DNA of 64,000 nt from Streptomyces alanosinicus (lineage in GTDB: Bacteria > Actinomycetota > Actinomycetes > Streptomycetales > Streptomycetaceae), in assembly GCF_014650595.1 (NCBI RefSeq), contig NZ_BMVG01000035.1:1-64000 (forward strand), in the 5' to 3' direction. The translations under genes were made by a program, and so were the position numbers. Of this stretch, positions 27,738-37,091 are shown piece by piece (positions within the stretch are counted from its first letter, which is position 1; every line of letters starts with the position of its first letter). The notes below the pieces were generated by a model that searched no databases, had not been told where the DNA came from, and was given only the letters and a program-made list of their open reading frames with translations.

Positions 27738-29146
27738 ACGTGACCATGGACTCCGGGGTGTTCGCGGCGGCAGACCTCGGGCTGCTGTCGCCGGTGCGGG
27801 CGGGTGGCGCGGTGGAGGCGGCCGTCGGGGACGTGGCGTGGCTGCAGGCGATGCTCGACGCGGAGGCCGCGCTGGCCCGGGCACAGGCCCGCCTCGGCAC
27901 GGTGCCGACGGAGGCGGCGCGCACCATCACGGGGCTCGCCCGCGCGGAGCTGCTGGATGTGCGGGCGATCGCGCTGGCCGCGCGGGAGACCGCGAACCCG
28001 GTGGTGGCGCTGGTGTCGGCGTTCACCGCGCTGGTGGCGCGGCGGGATGCGTCCGCCGCCGAGTATGTGCACCGCGGCTCGACCAGCCAGGACGTGTTCG
28101 ACACCGGGGCGATGCTGGTGGCGCGGCGCGCGCTGCTGCTCGTACTGGACGAACTGGACGCCTGTGCGGGGGCGTTGGGGCGGCTGGCCGCCGAGCACCG
28201 GGACACCCCCCTCGCCGGGCGGACGCTGGCGCTGCAGGCGGTGCCGACGACGTTCGGCCTGAAGGCGGCCGGGTGGCGCCATCTGGTGCTCGACGCCCGT
28301 GCCCGGCTCGCGCGGGTCGTGGAACACGGGTTGCCGGTCGCACTCGGCGGCGCCGCCGGCACGCTGGCCGGCTATCTGGAGTACGCCGCCGTCGACGCGC
28401 GGATGAGTGACGTCGAGGGGTATGTGCGGGAGCTGGTGGAGGCGTTCGCGGACGAGACCGGGCTCGCGGTGCCCGGCCTGCCGTGGCACGCGCTGCGCAC
28501 ACCGGTCGCCGACCTCGGGGCGGCGCTGGGCTTCGCGGCCGGCGCGCTCGGCAAGTTCGCCGTGGACGTACAGCTGCTCGCCCGTACCGAGACCGGCGAG
28601 GCGGCCGAGCCCACCCCGGCCGGGCGGGGTGTGTCCTCGGCGATGCCGCACAAGGCCAACCCGGTCCTGGCGACGCTGATCCGCAGCGCGGCGCTCCAGG
28701 TCCCGCATCTCGCGGCCGGGCTGACGCAGGCCCTCGTGTCGGAGGACGAGCGGTCGGCGGGCGCCTGGCACGCCGAGTGGCAGCCGCTGCGCGAGGCGTT
28801 GCGGCTGGTGGGCGGGGCCGCCCGCTGCGCCGTCGAACTCGCCGAGGGGCTGCGCCCCGACCCGCGGCGGATGCGCGCCAACCTGGAGCTGACCGACGGC
28901 GCCCTGGTCACCGAACGCCTCACCGCGCATCTGGCCGGTGCGCTGGGCAAGGCGACGGCACGCGCGGTCCTCACCGAGGCGGCGACGCGGGCGCGCGAGA
29001 GCGGCCGGCCGCTGGTGTCGGTCCTGTCGGCCGACGAGCGGATCACGGCCGCCGGGTTCACCGCGGAGCGCCTCGCGCACCTGCTGGACCCGGCGGCCTA
29101 CACCGGGGCCGCGGCCGCCCTCGTCGACCGGTCGCTGGCGCGCTGA
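27734..29146 (+). CDS. creD: CreD-family nitrosuccinate lyase (fumarase/adenylosuccinate lyase superfamily)
   Basis: A 470-residue helical lyase. Superfamily signatures are EYVHRGSTSQDVFDTGAML (about 112-130) and the loop SSAMPHKANPVLATLI (about 297-312). These enzymes cleave C-N or C-C bonds to release fumarate; CreD splits nitrosuccinate into nitrous acid and fumarate. The pairing with a CreE-type flavoprotein makes this reading much stronger than purine biosynthesis or 3-carboxymuconate cycloisomerase, which share the motifs. The ATG overlaps the creE-like stop. It is the last gene of the rightward operon, which starts at 18127. Confidence 0.84.
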   Translation: MNVTMDSGVFAAADLGLLSPVRAGGAVEAAVGDVAWLQAMLDAEAALARAQARLGTVPTEAARTITGLARAELLDVRAIALAARETANPVVALVSAFTALVARRDASAAEYVHRGSTSQDVFDTGAMLVARRALLLVLDELDACAGALGRLAAEHRDTPLAGRTLALQAVPTTFGLKAAGWRHLVLDARARLARVVEHGLPVALGGAAGTLAGYLEYAAVDARMSDVEGYVRELVEAFADETGLAVPGLPWHALRTPVADLGAALGFAAGALGKFAVDVQLLARTETGEAAEPTPAGRGVSSAMPHKANPVLATLIRSAALQVPHLAAGLTQALVSEDERSAGAWHAEWQPLREALRLVGGAARCAVELAEGLRPDPRRMRANLELTDGALVTERLTAHLAGALGKATARAVLTEAATRARESGRPLVSVLSADERITAAGFTAERLAHLLDPAAYTGAAAALVDRSLAR

Positions 29147-29166
29147 CGCCGTCGGCCACGCGCAGG

Positions 29167-29964
29167 TCACGGCGGGTCGATGAGGCCCGCCTGGGCCGCG
29201 CGTACCCCGGCCTGGAAGCGGGAGGAGGCGCTCAGGCGGGACATCAGGTCGGCGACATGGCGCCGGTAGGTGCGCACGGACAGACCCAGTTCGCGGGCGG
29301 CCCGGGCGTCGGTGTGGCCGCGGCCGAGGGCGAGCAGCACGCGGGCGGCGGTGCCCTCCTCGGCCCACAGCAGCCGGTCGGAGCTGTAGGCGGACAGGTC
29401 GGCGGCCTGGTTCCACACGGCGGTGTGCAGGGTGCTCAGCGTCTGCGCGTGGCCGCTGTCGCGGACCACGGAGACATGGGCGGAGCGGGCCGCGGGCACC
29501 AGGGCGACCGTGCTGTCGTACACCGCCGTGGTGGGCAGCTCGGAGGGGGACAGCCGGATCTGGGCGCCCTGGCCGGCCAGTTCGCGCAGCCGCTCCATGG
29601 CGTCCTCGTCGCCGAGCAGCCGGGAGGGGAACAGCAGGCGTACGTCGCCCTCGCGCAGCAGCAGTTCGGCGTTAAGGCGCGCCAGCAGCGCGGGCTGGTC
29701 GCCGCCCGCCGCCGCGGAGACGGTGACCTGGGCGAGCACGGTGTGGTGCAGGGCGCGGTGGACGATCTGGGCGGCGACCGGTTCGGCGCCGCCCCGGTGC
29801 ACCACGGTGTCGGGGACATCGAGTTCACGGAGCATTCCCGCCAGTTCGGCGAGTTGGTCCGCGTGGCGGCGCAGCACGTCACGGTCGACGCCGACCGGAG
29901 TGCGGTGGGCGTCGGCCACGGGGCGGGCGTGGCCCCGGGTGTGCTCAAGTCGCGATGCGCTCAT
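29167..29964 (-). CDS. LuxR-type transcriptional regulator
   Basis: A 265-residue regulator. Residues 1 to about 195 are an unassigned sensor-like region, and the last 65 hold a LuxR/GerE helix-turn-helix (RVLLALGRGHTDARAARE, then LSVRTYRRHVADLMSRL). There is no receiver domain, so it is not a two-component regulator. It may sense a ligand or partner protein. It is convergent with the creD-like gene, with only 20 bp between, and lies downstream of the acyl-CoA carboxylase genes, from which it may be co-transcribed. Likely a pathway-specific regulator. Confidence 0.85.
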   Translation of the reverse strand: MSASRLEHTRGHARPVADAHRTPVGVDRDVLRRHADQLAELAGMLRELDVPDTVVHRGGAEPVAAQIVHRALHHTVLAQVTVSAAAGGDQPALLARLNAELLLREGDVRLLFPSRLLGDEDAMERLRELAGQGAQIRLSPSELPTTAVYDSTVALVPAARSAHVSVVRDSGHAQTLSTLHTAVWNQAADLSAYSSDRLLWAEEGTAARVLLALGRGHTDARAARELGLSVRTYRRHVADLMSRLSASSRFQAGVRAAQAGLIDPP

Positions 29965-29978
29965 CCCTGTCTCCTCGG

Positions 29979-30214
29979 TCAGGCACGCGCACCCGGCGGG
30001 CCGGCACGCCAGGTGCGCGCGGTGGGGCGTCTGCTGTGGTGGCTCCAGGCGGCGCGGGGCCGCGGGGCGGGCGGGCCGTCGGCGGCGGCCGAGTCGCGGG
30101 CAGCCGAGTCGCGGGCGGCGAGGGCGTGCAGCACCGCCACGACGGCGGCGAGTTCGTCGGCGTCGGCGCTGCCGCGGACGACGCGGACGACGTGTCTCTG
30201 TTCTTCGGGGCCGT

Positions 30215-30218
<4 letters not shown>
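29979..30218 (-). CDS. acyl-CoA carboxylase epsilon subunit
   Basis: A 79-residue small protein that starts MNGPEEQRHVVRVVRG, followed by DELAAVVAVLHALAAR, the classic signature of actinobacterial AccE/PccE epsilon subunits. The tail is Arg/Pro-rich. Epsilon subunits stabilise and stimulate the beta-alpha carboxylase complex. It overlaps the beta subunit stop by 4 nt. An AAARDSAARDSAA repeat sits in the linker. Confidence 0.85.
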
Positions 30219-31867
<1,649 letters not shown>

Positions 31868-32187
31868 CGGGAACTCCTCCTCGGCGTCAGGACGCACAGC
31901 GGTCCGGCCACGCTAAGCAGCTCTTCGCGGGGGCGGACAGTGCTGTTCCCCGCAGGGAGAACGGCCGCCGCCTTTGGTGACATCGGCGTGTTTCCTGCGA
32001 CGCCCCCCGGTAGCGGCATCCGTATATCCCGGACGGAAATCGGCACGGTCCTAAGGGGAATGGGAGAGACCGGCCGGAACACTTTTCGTGGCCGTCGGCC
32101 CGCCGGGTCGCTACGTTCTGACCACCCCCCGCAGGAAGGAGGCGGCGACCCCTTTTCCCTTTCTCGTCCGGAGGTACGAAGCGAGCA
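31868..32187. promoter_or_regulatory. 320-bp divergent promoter region (carboxylase / NarL regulator)
   Basis: No gene is seen. GTTC and GAAC arms around 31949-31966 (GTTCCCCGCAGGGAGAAC) form an imperfect palindrome. GGAACAC at about 32086 and a candidate -10 in GCTACGTTCTGACC at about 32110 resemble words in the promoter before the tautomerase (38472-38560), suggesting a shared regulator. GGAGGT at about 32170 precedes the regulator start. Confidence 0.4.
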
Positions 32188-32868
32188 ATGAGAAAGAACT
32201 GGGCAATGGCAGAAGCTGACCGGGGCCCGGGCCTGTCCCGGCACCGCACCGCCGTGGTGGCCGACCCGTTCCCGGTGTCCCGGCAGGCGGTGGCCTCGCT
32301 GATCCGGCACTCCGATGCCGTGGATGTGGCCGAGCAGGCCGGCGACCAGCGGGCGGCGCTGGAACTGCTGCGCCGGCTGCGTGCCGACGTGGTGATCAGC
32401 GATGTGGATCTGGAGCGCCGCGGCGCCGGACTCGCCCTGTGCCGCCAGGCCAAACGGCTGCCGGACCCGCCCACGGTGCTGATCTTCACGGGGGCCGACG
32501 ACCCCGCGGTGGTGGCCGCCGCCCTGGCCAGCGGCGCCGATGGTTTCGTGCACCGCACGGCCAGTCCCGAGCGGCTGTTGCAGGCCGTGGACACCCTCGC
32601 GGCCGGGCGGCCGGTGTGGTATCTGCGCGAACACGGCCCGGGTGCCGCCCGCGACAACACCACATCCCGCATTCCGGGGCTCACCGCCCGCGAGCAACAG
32701 GTGCTCGGGCTGCTGCTCGGCCGTTACTCGAATGACGAGATAGCGGGCGAGCTCCATCTCGCCCGGCAGACCGTCAAAAACCATGTGAGCAGTGTTCTGC
32801 AGAAAATCGGCGTGGCCAGCAGAAAGGATCTGCTGATCTCCCGCGCCCCGCTGGCCCGCGTCGGCTGA
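32188..32868 (+). CDS. NarL/FixJ-family response regulator
   Basis: A 226-residue protein with an N-terminal receiver-like domain (VVADPFPVSRQAV, VVISDVDLERRG with the putative phospho-Asp, LIFTGADDP) and a C-terminal LuxR HTH (LTAREQQVLGLLLGRYSNDE, then LARQTVKNHVSSVLQKIGV). The receiver lacks the typical paired acidic residues (VVADPF rather than xxDDH), so it may be an atypical receiver. No histidine kinase is adjacent. It is divergent from the carboxylase genes and followed by a rightward operon, so it is a likely cluster regulator. ATG 32206 is an alternative start. Confidence 0.85.
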   Translation: MRKNWAMAEADRGPGLSRHRTAVVADPFPVSRQAVASLIRHSDAVDVAEQAGDQRAALELLRRLRADVVISDVDLERRGAGLALCRQAKRLPDPPTVLIFTGADDPAVVAAALASGADGFVHRTASPERLLQAVDTLAAGRPVWYLREHGPGAARDNTTSRIPGLTAREQQVLGLLLGRYSNDEIAGELHLARQTVKNHVSSVLQKIGVASRKDLLISRAPLARVG

Positions 32869-33122
32869 CCCGCGTCGGCTGACCCGCACACCGGCGCGGG
32901 CCGCATGTCCCATAAGAGGCATCGAGCGGCACCGAAGAGGAATTTCTTCGCCCATGACCGCTGCCTAGCATTTTCAGCGACAGGGGCCGTCCGTCACCAT
33001 CCCCCGCACGGACGGCCCCTGTTCCCCTGTCTTCCCTTGTCTTCCCTTGGCCGCGTTGTTCGCGTTGTTCGCTTTCCGCGTCGCGCCCGATCCGTCCCGT
33101 GAACCATGGAGGTACCAGCACC
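32869..33122. promoter_or_regulatory. intergenic region with hairpin and candidate promoter
   Basis: GGGGCCGTCCGT (32983-32994) pairs with ACGGACGGCCCC (33008-33019), a strong hairpin that may end the regulator transcript. Just upstream, TGCCTAGCATTTTCAG (about 32963-32978) carries a TAGCAT candidate -10. GGAGGT precedes the GTG at 33123. TGACCCGCGTCGGC is duplicated at the 3' end of the regulator gene. Confidence 0.45.
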
Positions 33123-33896
33123 GTGAGCGCACCAGTTCCCGCCCCCCGCTTCCGGGGCCGCGTCGCCCTCGTCACCGGGGCGAGCCGGGGCATCGGACTC
33201 GCTGTGGCCGAGCGGCTCGTCGCCGAAGGCGCCCAGGTGTGTCTGACCGCCCGCTCGCCCGAGCCGCTGGCCGAGGCGGTCGCCCTGCTCGGCGGCGAGC
33301 GGCACGCCATCGCCGTCGCCGGGAAGACCGACGATCCCGAGCACCAGGCGGCGGCCGTGCACGCGGCGGTCGAGGCGTTCGGCCGGCTCGACGTCCTGGT
33401 CAACAACACCGGGATCAACCCGGTGTTCGGCGATGTCCTCGACCAGCCCGACAGCGCGCTGCGCAAGCTGTTCGACGTCAATGTGATCGCCGGGCTCGGC
33501 TGGCTGCGCCAGGCGCGGCGCGCCTGGATGGGCGAGCACGGCGGGTCCGTGGTGAACATGACGGCCGTGGCCGGGCAGCGGCCCGCCACGGGCATCGGCG
33601 CGTACGGCGCGAGCAAGGCCGCCGTCATCCACCTCACCCAGCAGCTCGCCCAGGAGATCGGCCCGCGGATCCGGGTCAACGCGGTGGCGCCGGCGGTCGT
33701 ACGGACCCGGTTCGCCGCCAAGCTGTACGAGGAGCGGGAGACGGAGATAGCCGCCGACTACGCGCTCGGCCGGCTCGGCACGCCCGAGGACATCGCGGCG
33801 GCCGTCGCCTATCTGGCCTCCGAGGACGCGTCGTGGGTGACCGGTCAGACGGTCACCGTGGACGGCGGTCTGATCGCCACCGGCGGAGGCATCTGA
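33123..33896 (+). CDS. short-chain dehydrogenase/reductase, catalytic Ser replaced
   Basis: A 257-residue classical SDR: VALVTGASRGIGLAVAERL (NAD(P) site), LVNNTGINP (NNxG), AYGASKAAVIHL (Tyr and Lys), and the C-terminal GQTVTVDGG. In the catalytic strand the residue 13 before the Tyr is Ala (NMTAVAGQRPATGIGAY), where FabG-type enzymes have Ser; a Thr is adjacent. It may reduce a ketoacyl or cyclic ketone substrate, or be catalytically altered. GTG 33123 follows GGAGGT by about 10 nt. First gene of a coupled set running to 36830. Confidence 0.85.
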   Translation: MSAPVPAPRFRGRVALVTGASRGIGLAVAERLVAEGAQVCLTARSPEPLAEAVALLGGERHAIAVAGKTDDPEHQAAAVHAAVEAFGRLDVLVNNTGINPVFGDVLDQPDSALRKLFDVNVIAGLGWLRQARRAWMGEHGGSVVNMTAVAGQRPATGIGAYGASKAAVIHLTQQLAQEIGPRIRVNAVAPAVVRTRFAAKLYEERETEIAADYALGRLGTPEDIAAAVAYLASEDASWVTGQTVTVDGGLIATGGGI

Positions 33897-34003
33897 TGGC
33901 GGCGCGCAGGGCCCGGCACCGCCTGCGCCGCCTCGTGTGGCAGCTGGTGGCCCGCCCCGAACCCTCGCCCACCGTCCCGACGGCCGCCGGGGAGCGGACA
34001 TGA
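33896..34003 (+). CDS. 35-residue Arg-rich coupled small protein
   Basis: A short reading frame that starts at the last base of the SDR stop (ATGA, 33896) and ends inside the start of the next gene (ATGA, 34000-34003). It is thus fully embedded between two coupled genes. It encodes a strongly basic peptide (AARRARHRLRRLVWQLV, then Pro/Thr). The helix is amphipathic and could bind membrane, nucleic acid or an enzyme partner. No family is recognised. It could also merely keep ribosomes moving between genes. Confidence 0.55.
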   Translation: MAARRARHRLRRLVWQLVARPEPSPTVPTAAGERT

Positions 34004-35247
34004 CCACCGCGGCCTTTCTCGTCATCGGCGACGCCCGCACCCGCGCCGGCGAACTGCGCCGGCTGCAGACGCACGCCCGTGAACTCCACGACGCCGAGCT
34101 GATCCTGTGCAAGGAGCAGCTCGGCCACGAGGACCGCGGCGCCGTACGGCACTGCGTGGAGAGCGACCTGGAGCCCAGCGCGACGACGCTGGCCTCGGTG
34201 CTCGCGTTCGCCCGCCGCCGCGGTCTGAACATCACCGGCGTCCTGCCGCACTGCGACACGGGCGTCGCCCTCGCCACGATGATCGCGGACCGTCTCGAAC
34301 TGCCCGCCGCCGACCCGGTGCGGGCCACCGCGGCGGTGTGCGGGTCCACGTACCGGCGCGCCGAGGCGGAACTGCCCGCGCGGCCCGCGTTCCTGCGCGC
34401 CCCGGCCGCCCGCGAGGTCCGCGACGAGCCGGAGGCGCAGGCCTTCCGGGACGCCGTGGCGCCCGCCGAGGCGCGGCTGCGCCCGGTGGTGACCGGAGGC
34501 GGCGCCGGGGTGCGGGCGGGCGCGGCCGGCACCATGCGCGGTGCGCTCTCCCGGCCGGCGCCGCGGCCCGGGACCACGGTGATCGCCGAGGAGTTCCCCG
34601 CCGGTGCCCGCTTCTACGGCGTCGACCACGTGGCCGGCTTCGCCTGGGTCACCGAGCAGGAACTCCTCGACGGGTCCGGCCGGCTGGTGCGGCAGCAGAT
34701 CGTGCCGGCGCCGCTGGACGCGCAGGCCGAGGCGCGGCTGCTGCACACCGGGTTCACGGCGGCCGAGGTGTGCGGTTTCGACGGCAGCGTCTTCCACGCC
34801 GATGTGCTGCGGCTGCCCGACGGGTCGACGAGTGTGCTCGCGCCCGCGCTGCGCCCGGACCGGCTCGGCGGCTGGCAGCTGGCCTCGCTCGCCTTCCCCG
34901 ACCTCGACCCGTGGGAGCAGTGGCTCCAGTACGCCTGCGAGGGCACGCCCGCGTTCGGCGTGTTCGACCAGCGTGCGGTGGCGGGCATCCGCCGTGTCCG
35001 CGCGCCGCGCGACGGGGTGCTGTCGGCGGCGCCGTACCCGAGGGTGTCCCGGCTCCTCGACGAGCACGACCCGTATCTGCGCGAGGTGTCGTTCACCAAG
35101 CGGCTCGGCGACCGGGTCACCCGGGACATCACCCACGAGGACGACTTCCTCGGCCATGTCATCTGCGCCACGCCCACCTACGACCAGACGCGGCAGACCC
35201 TGCTGGACTGCACGCGCCGCATCGAAGACGCCCTGGAGATCTCATGA
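34000..35247 (+). CDS. ATP-grasp-like protein with degenerate ligands
   Basis: A 415-residue protein whose layout resembles ATP-grasp carboxylate-amine ligases. The N-terminal part has GVLPHCDTGVALATMIADRL, followed by a lid region where the usual PxVVKPxxGAGS is RPVVTGGGAGVRAG (Lys lost). The later FHADVLRLPDGSTSVLAPAL replaces the ExxxxxxxxxxEINxR metal ligands. The C-terminus is well ordered (ATPTYDQTRQTLLDCTR). It may be a non-catalytic partner or a new subfamily. It is coupled by 4-nt overlaps to the small peptide gene upstream and the flavoprotein gene downstream. Confidence 0.6.
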   Translation: MTTAAFLVIGDARTRAGELRRLQTHARELHDAELILCKEQLGHEDRGAVRHCVESDLEPSATTLASVLAFARRRGLNITGVLPHCDTGVALATMIADRLELPAADPVRATAAVCGSTYRRAEAELPARPAFLRAPAAREVRDEPEAQAFRDAVAPAEARLRPVVTGGGAGVRAGAAGTMRGALSRPAPRPGTTVIAEEFPAGARFYGVDHVAGFAWVTEQELLDGSGRLVRQQIVPAPLDAQAEARLLHTGFTAAEVCGFDGSVFHADVLRLPDGSTSVLAPALRPDRLGGWQLASLAFPDLDPWEQWLQYACEGTPAFGVFDQRAVAGIRRVRAPRDGVLSAAPYPRVSRLLDEHDPYLREVSFTKRLGDRVTRDITHEDDFLGHVICATPTYDQTRQTLLDCTRRIEDALEIS

Positions 35248-36830
35248 GCACCGTCGTCGTCGTGGGGGCCGGTGTCGCGGGCCTCGCCGCCGCCCTGTCG
35301 GCCGCGGCCGCCGGTGCCGATGTCACCGTGGTCGCCAAGGAACCGCTGCCGGCCGGGTCCGACAGCGTCGACGCCGCCCAACTGGCCGAAGTCCTCGATG
35401 AGTTCGCGGGCCGGGGCGAGGAGATCCTCGCGGCCGGCGAGCACGCGGGCGATCCGGCCCTGGTGAAGCGGGTGTGCCGCAGCGCCGGCCGGCTCGCCGC
35501 CCAGTTCGGGTCTGCCGCGCGGACGCCGCGGGCAGGCGCCGCGCCCCGGGACCCGGACGCGCTGGAGGAATGGCTGAGCGGCCGGCTGCGGGCCGCGCTC
35601 GCGGACCGGCTCACGATGCCCACGGCGAGCGGAGCGGTCCGCACGCTGCCGGGGCTGCGCGCCACCGAGGTGCTGCTCGACGCCGAGGGCCGGGTGCGGG
35701 GGCTTGCCGCGCTGAACACACGGACGCTGGAGACCGTCGAGTTCGACGCGGACGCCGTCGTCCTCGCCGACGGGGGCGGCGCCGCGATGTACGCGCCGTC
35801 CGCGTCGGCGGAGGCGGTGTGCGACGGTCTCGCGCTCGGCCTCTCGGCCGGTGCGGAGGCGATCGGCATGGAGTTCGTCGACTTCGACCCGGCGGGCCTG
35901 GTCACCGATGTGATCGCCCGGGACGGCAGCCCCGTCACGGAACTGCTGACCCTGCCGGGCAGCCGCCTCGTCGACGTCCTCGGCGAGTGCGTCGCCGAGG
36001 GCGGGCGAGGGGCCTCGCGTGCCGAGCTCGCCCGCGCCGTGCACGCCCGGATCCTCGCGGGCCGCGGCTTCGACGACGGCTCCGTCCGCCTCGAACCGGG
36101 CGGCGCCGCCCGCGACCTGGCCGAGCTGCGGCCCGCGGCCTGTGCACGTCTGGTGCAGGCCGGGTTCGACCCTGCGCGGGACACCGCGCTGCCGGTGCGC
36201 CCGCGCGCACGGGCGCTGCTCGGCGGCCTGCGCACCGACGCCCGGGGCGCGACCGGCGTGCCCGGCCTGTACGCGGCGGGCGACAGCGCCGGCGGAATCC
36301 ACGGCGCCGCCCGCGAGGGCGCCGACGGTCCGGCCGCGGCGGCCGCCTCGGGCCGCATCGCCGGCCGCCACGCCGCCGCCGAGCACGCCACCGCGCCCAC
36401 GGTGGGCGGTCCGCGCCCCACCGGCGGGTTCCGGTTCGCGGGCCGCGGGCCCGACTCTGCCGAGGCGATCCTGCGGGAGCTGCGCACCGGCATGTATCTG
36501 AAGGCAGGGCCGGTGCGGGACGCCGAGGGGCTGACCCAGATGCTCGGCCACCTGGGCGTCCTGGAGCAGCGGCTACGCCATGTCGGCGTGACCCCGGGCC
36601 CGGGCGCGGCCGCGCAGATCGCCGCGTATCTCGACGTACGTCATCTGCTGCTGGCCTCGCGCGCGATCGTGGAGGCGGCGCTGCGCCGCGAGGAGTCGCG
36701 GGGCGCGCACGTCCGCTCCGACTTCCCCGAGGCCCGGCGGGAGTTCGTGGGGTACGGGGTGCGGCTGGAGCAGGGGGTTCTGGCCTGGCGGGTGTGTGCG
36801 CGGCGGGCGGTGCCGGTGGGTGCCGGGTAG
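35244..36830 (+). CDS. SdhA/FrdA/NadB-type FAD-dependent dehydrogenase
   Basis: A 528-residue flavoprotein. Dinucleotide motif VVVVGAGVAGLAAALSAAAAG at the N-terminus, ADAVVLADGGGAAMYAPSA mid-protein, GLYAAGDSAGGIHGAARE, and the C-terminal helix EESRGAHVRSDFPE diagnostic for succinate dehydrogenase/fumarate reductase/aspartate oxidase flavoproteins. It is shorter than SdhA, the N-terminal covalent-FAD His region is altered, and no Fe-S subunit is adjacent, so a soluble oxidase or reductase acting on a dicarboxylate or enone is more likely. The substrate is unknown. Last gene of the 33123-36830 coupled set. Confidence 0.82.
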   Translation: MSTVVVVGAGVAGLAAALSAAAAGADVTVVAKEPLPAGSDSVDAAQLAEVLDEFAGRGEEILAAGEHAGDPALVKRVCRSAGRLAAQFGSAARTPRAGAAPRDPDALEEWLSGRLRAALADRLTMPTASGAVRTLPGLRATEVLLDAEGRVRGLAALNTRTLETVEFDADAVVLADGGGAAMYAPSASAEAVCDGLALGLSAGAEAIGMEFVDFDPAGLVTDVIARDGSPVTELLTLPGSRLVDVLGECVAEGGRGASRAELARAVHARILAGRGFDDGSVRLEPGGAARDLAELRPAACARLVQAGFDPARDTALPVRPRARALLGGLRTDARGATGVPGLYAAGDSAGGIHGAAREGADGPAAAAASGRIAGRHAAAEHATAPTVGGPRPTGGFRFAGRGPDSAEAILRELRTGMYLKAGPVRDAEGLTQMLGHLGVLEQRLRHVGVTPGPGAAAQIAAYLDVRHLLLASRAIVEAALRREESRGAHVRSDFPEARREFVGYGVRLEQGVLAWRVCARRAVPVGAG

Positions 36831-36831
36831 C

Positions 36832-36948
36832 GGGTACGACGAGTCCGACACGTACGACACGTACGACGGGTACGACACGTACGACGGGTACGACACGTAC
36901 GACGGGTACGACGGGTACGACGGGTACGACGGGTACGACGGGTACGAC
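36832..36948. repeat. 13 tandem 9-bp units (GGGTACGAC / ACGTACGAC)
   Basis: Directly after the flavoprotein stop codon lie 13 head-to-tail 9-bp units. Units 9-13 are identical GGGTACGAC, and earlier units alternate with ACGTACGAC; unit 2 is GAGTCCGAC. The tract ends exactly where a terminator hairpin begins. It is a minisatellite in the convergent intergenic region, and translation in any frame gives only GYD/TYD-type repeats. Confidence 0.9.
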
Positions 36949-36982
36949 GAGGGGCCGGGTGCGGGGTTGCATCCGGCCCCTC
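36949..36982. terminator. hairpin terminator after flavoprotein gene
   Basis: GAGGGGCCGGGTGC (36949-36962) pairs with GCATCCGGCCCCTC (36969-36982), a 14-bp stem with one G-T wobble and a 6-nt loop. It follows the tandem repeats and precedes the convergent MaoC gene. Confidence 0.75.
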
Positions 36983-37039
36983 GGCGTACCCGTCGTATGT
37001 GTCGTCCATGCGCCAACAGGCCGTTCGCGCACAACAGTT

Positions 37040-37070
37040 CGCCCCGCCGGGTGGGGATCCCGGCGGGGCG
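37040..37070. terminator. hairpin terminator between convergent genes
   Basis: CGCCCCGCCGGG (37040-37051) pairs with CCCGGCGGGGCG (37059-37070) around a 7-nt loop. Located 22 bp past the 3' end of the MaoC gene on the minus strand, so it probably terminates the MaoC/FabG transcript. Confidence 0.75.
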
Positions 37071-37091
37071 GAGACAGATGGTGGGCGGAGG

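Noticed and set aside
27734-29146. Housekeeping adenylosuccinate lyase (purB) or 3-carboxymuconate cycloisomerase
   Set aside because: Overlap with a CreE-type flavoprotein and absence of purine or protocatechuate genes favour nitrosuccinate lyase.
36832-36948. CRISPR array
   Set aside because: The 9-bp units are contiguous with no spacers and no cas genes are nearby.
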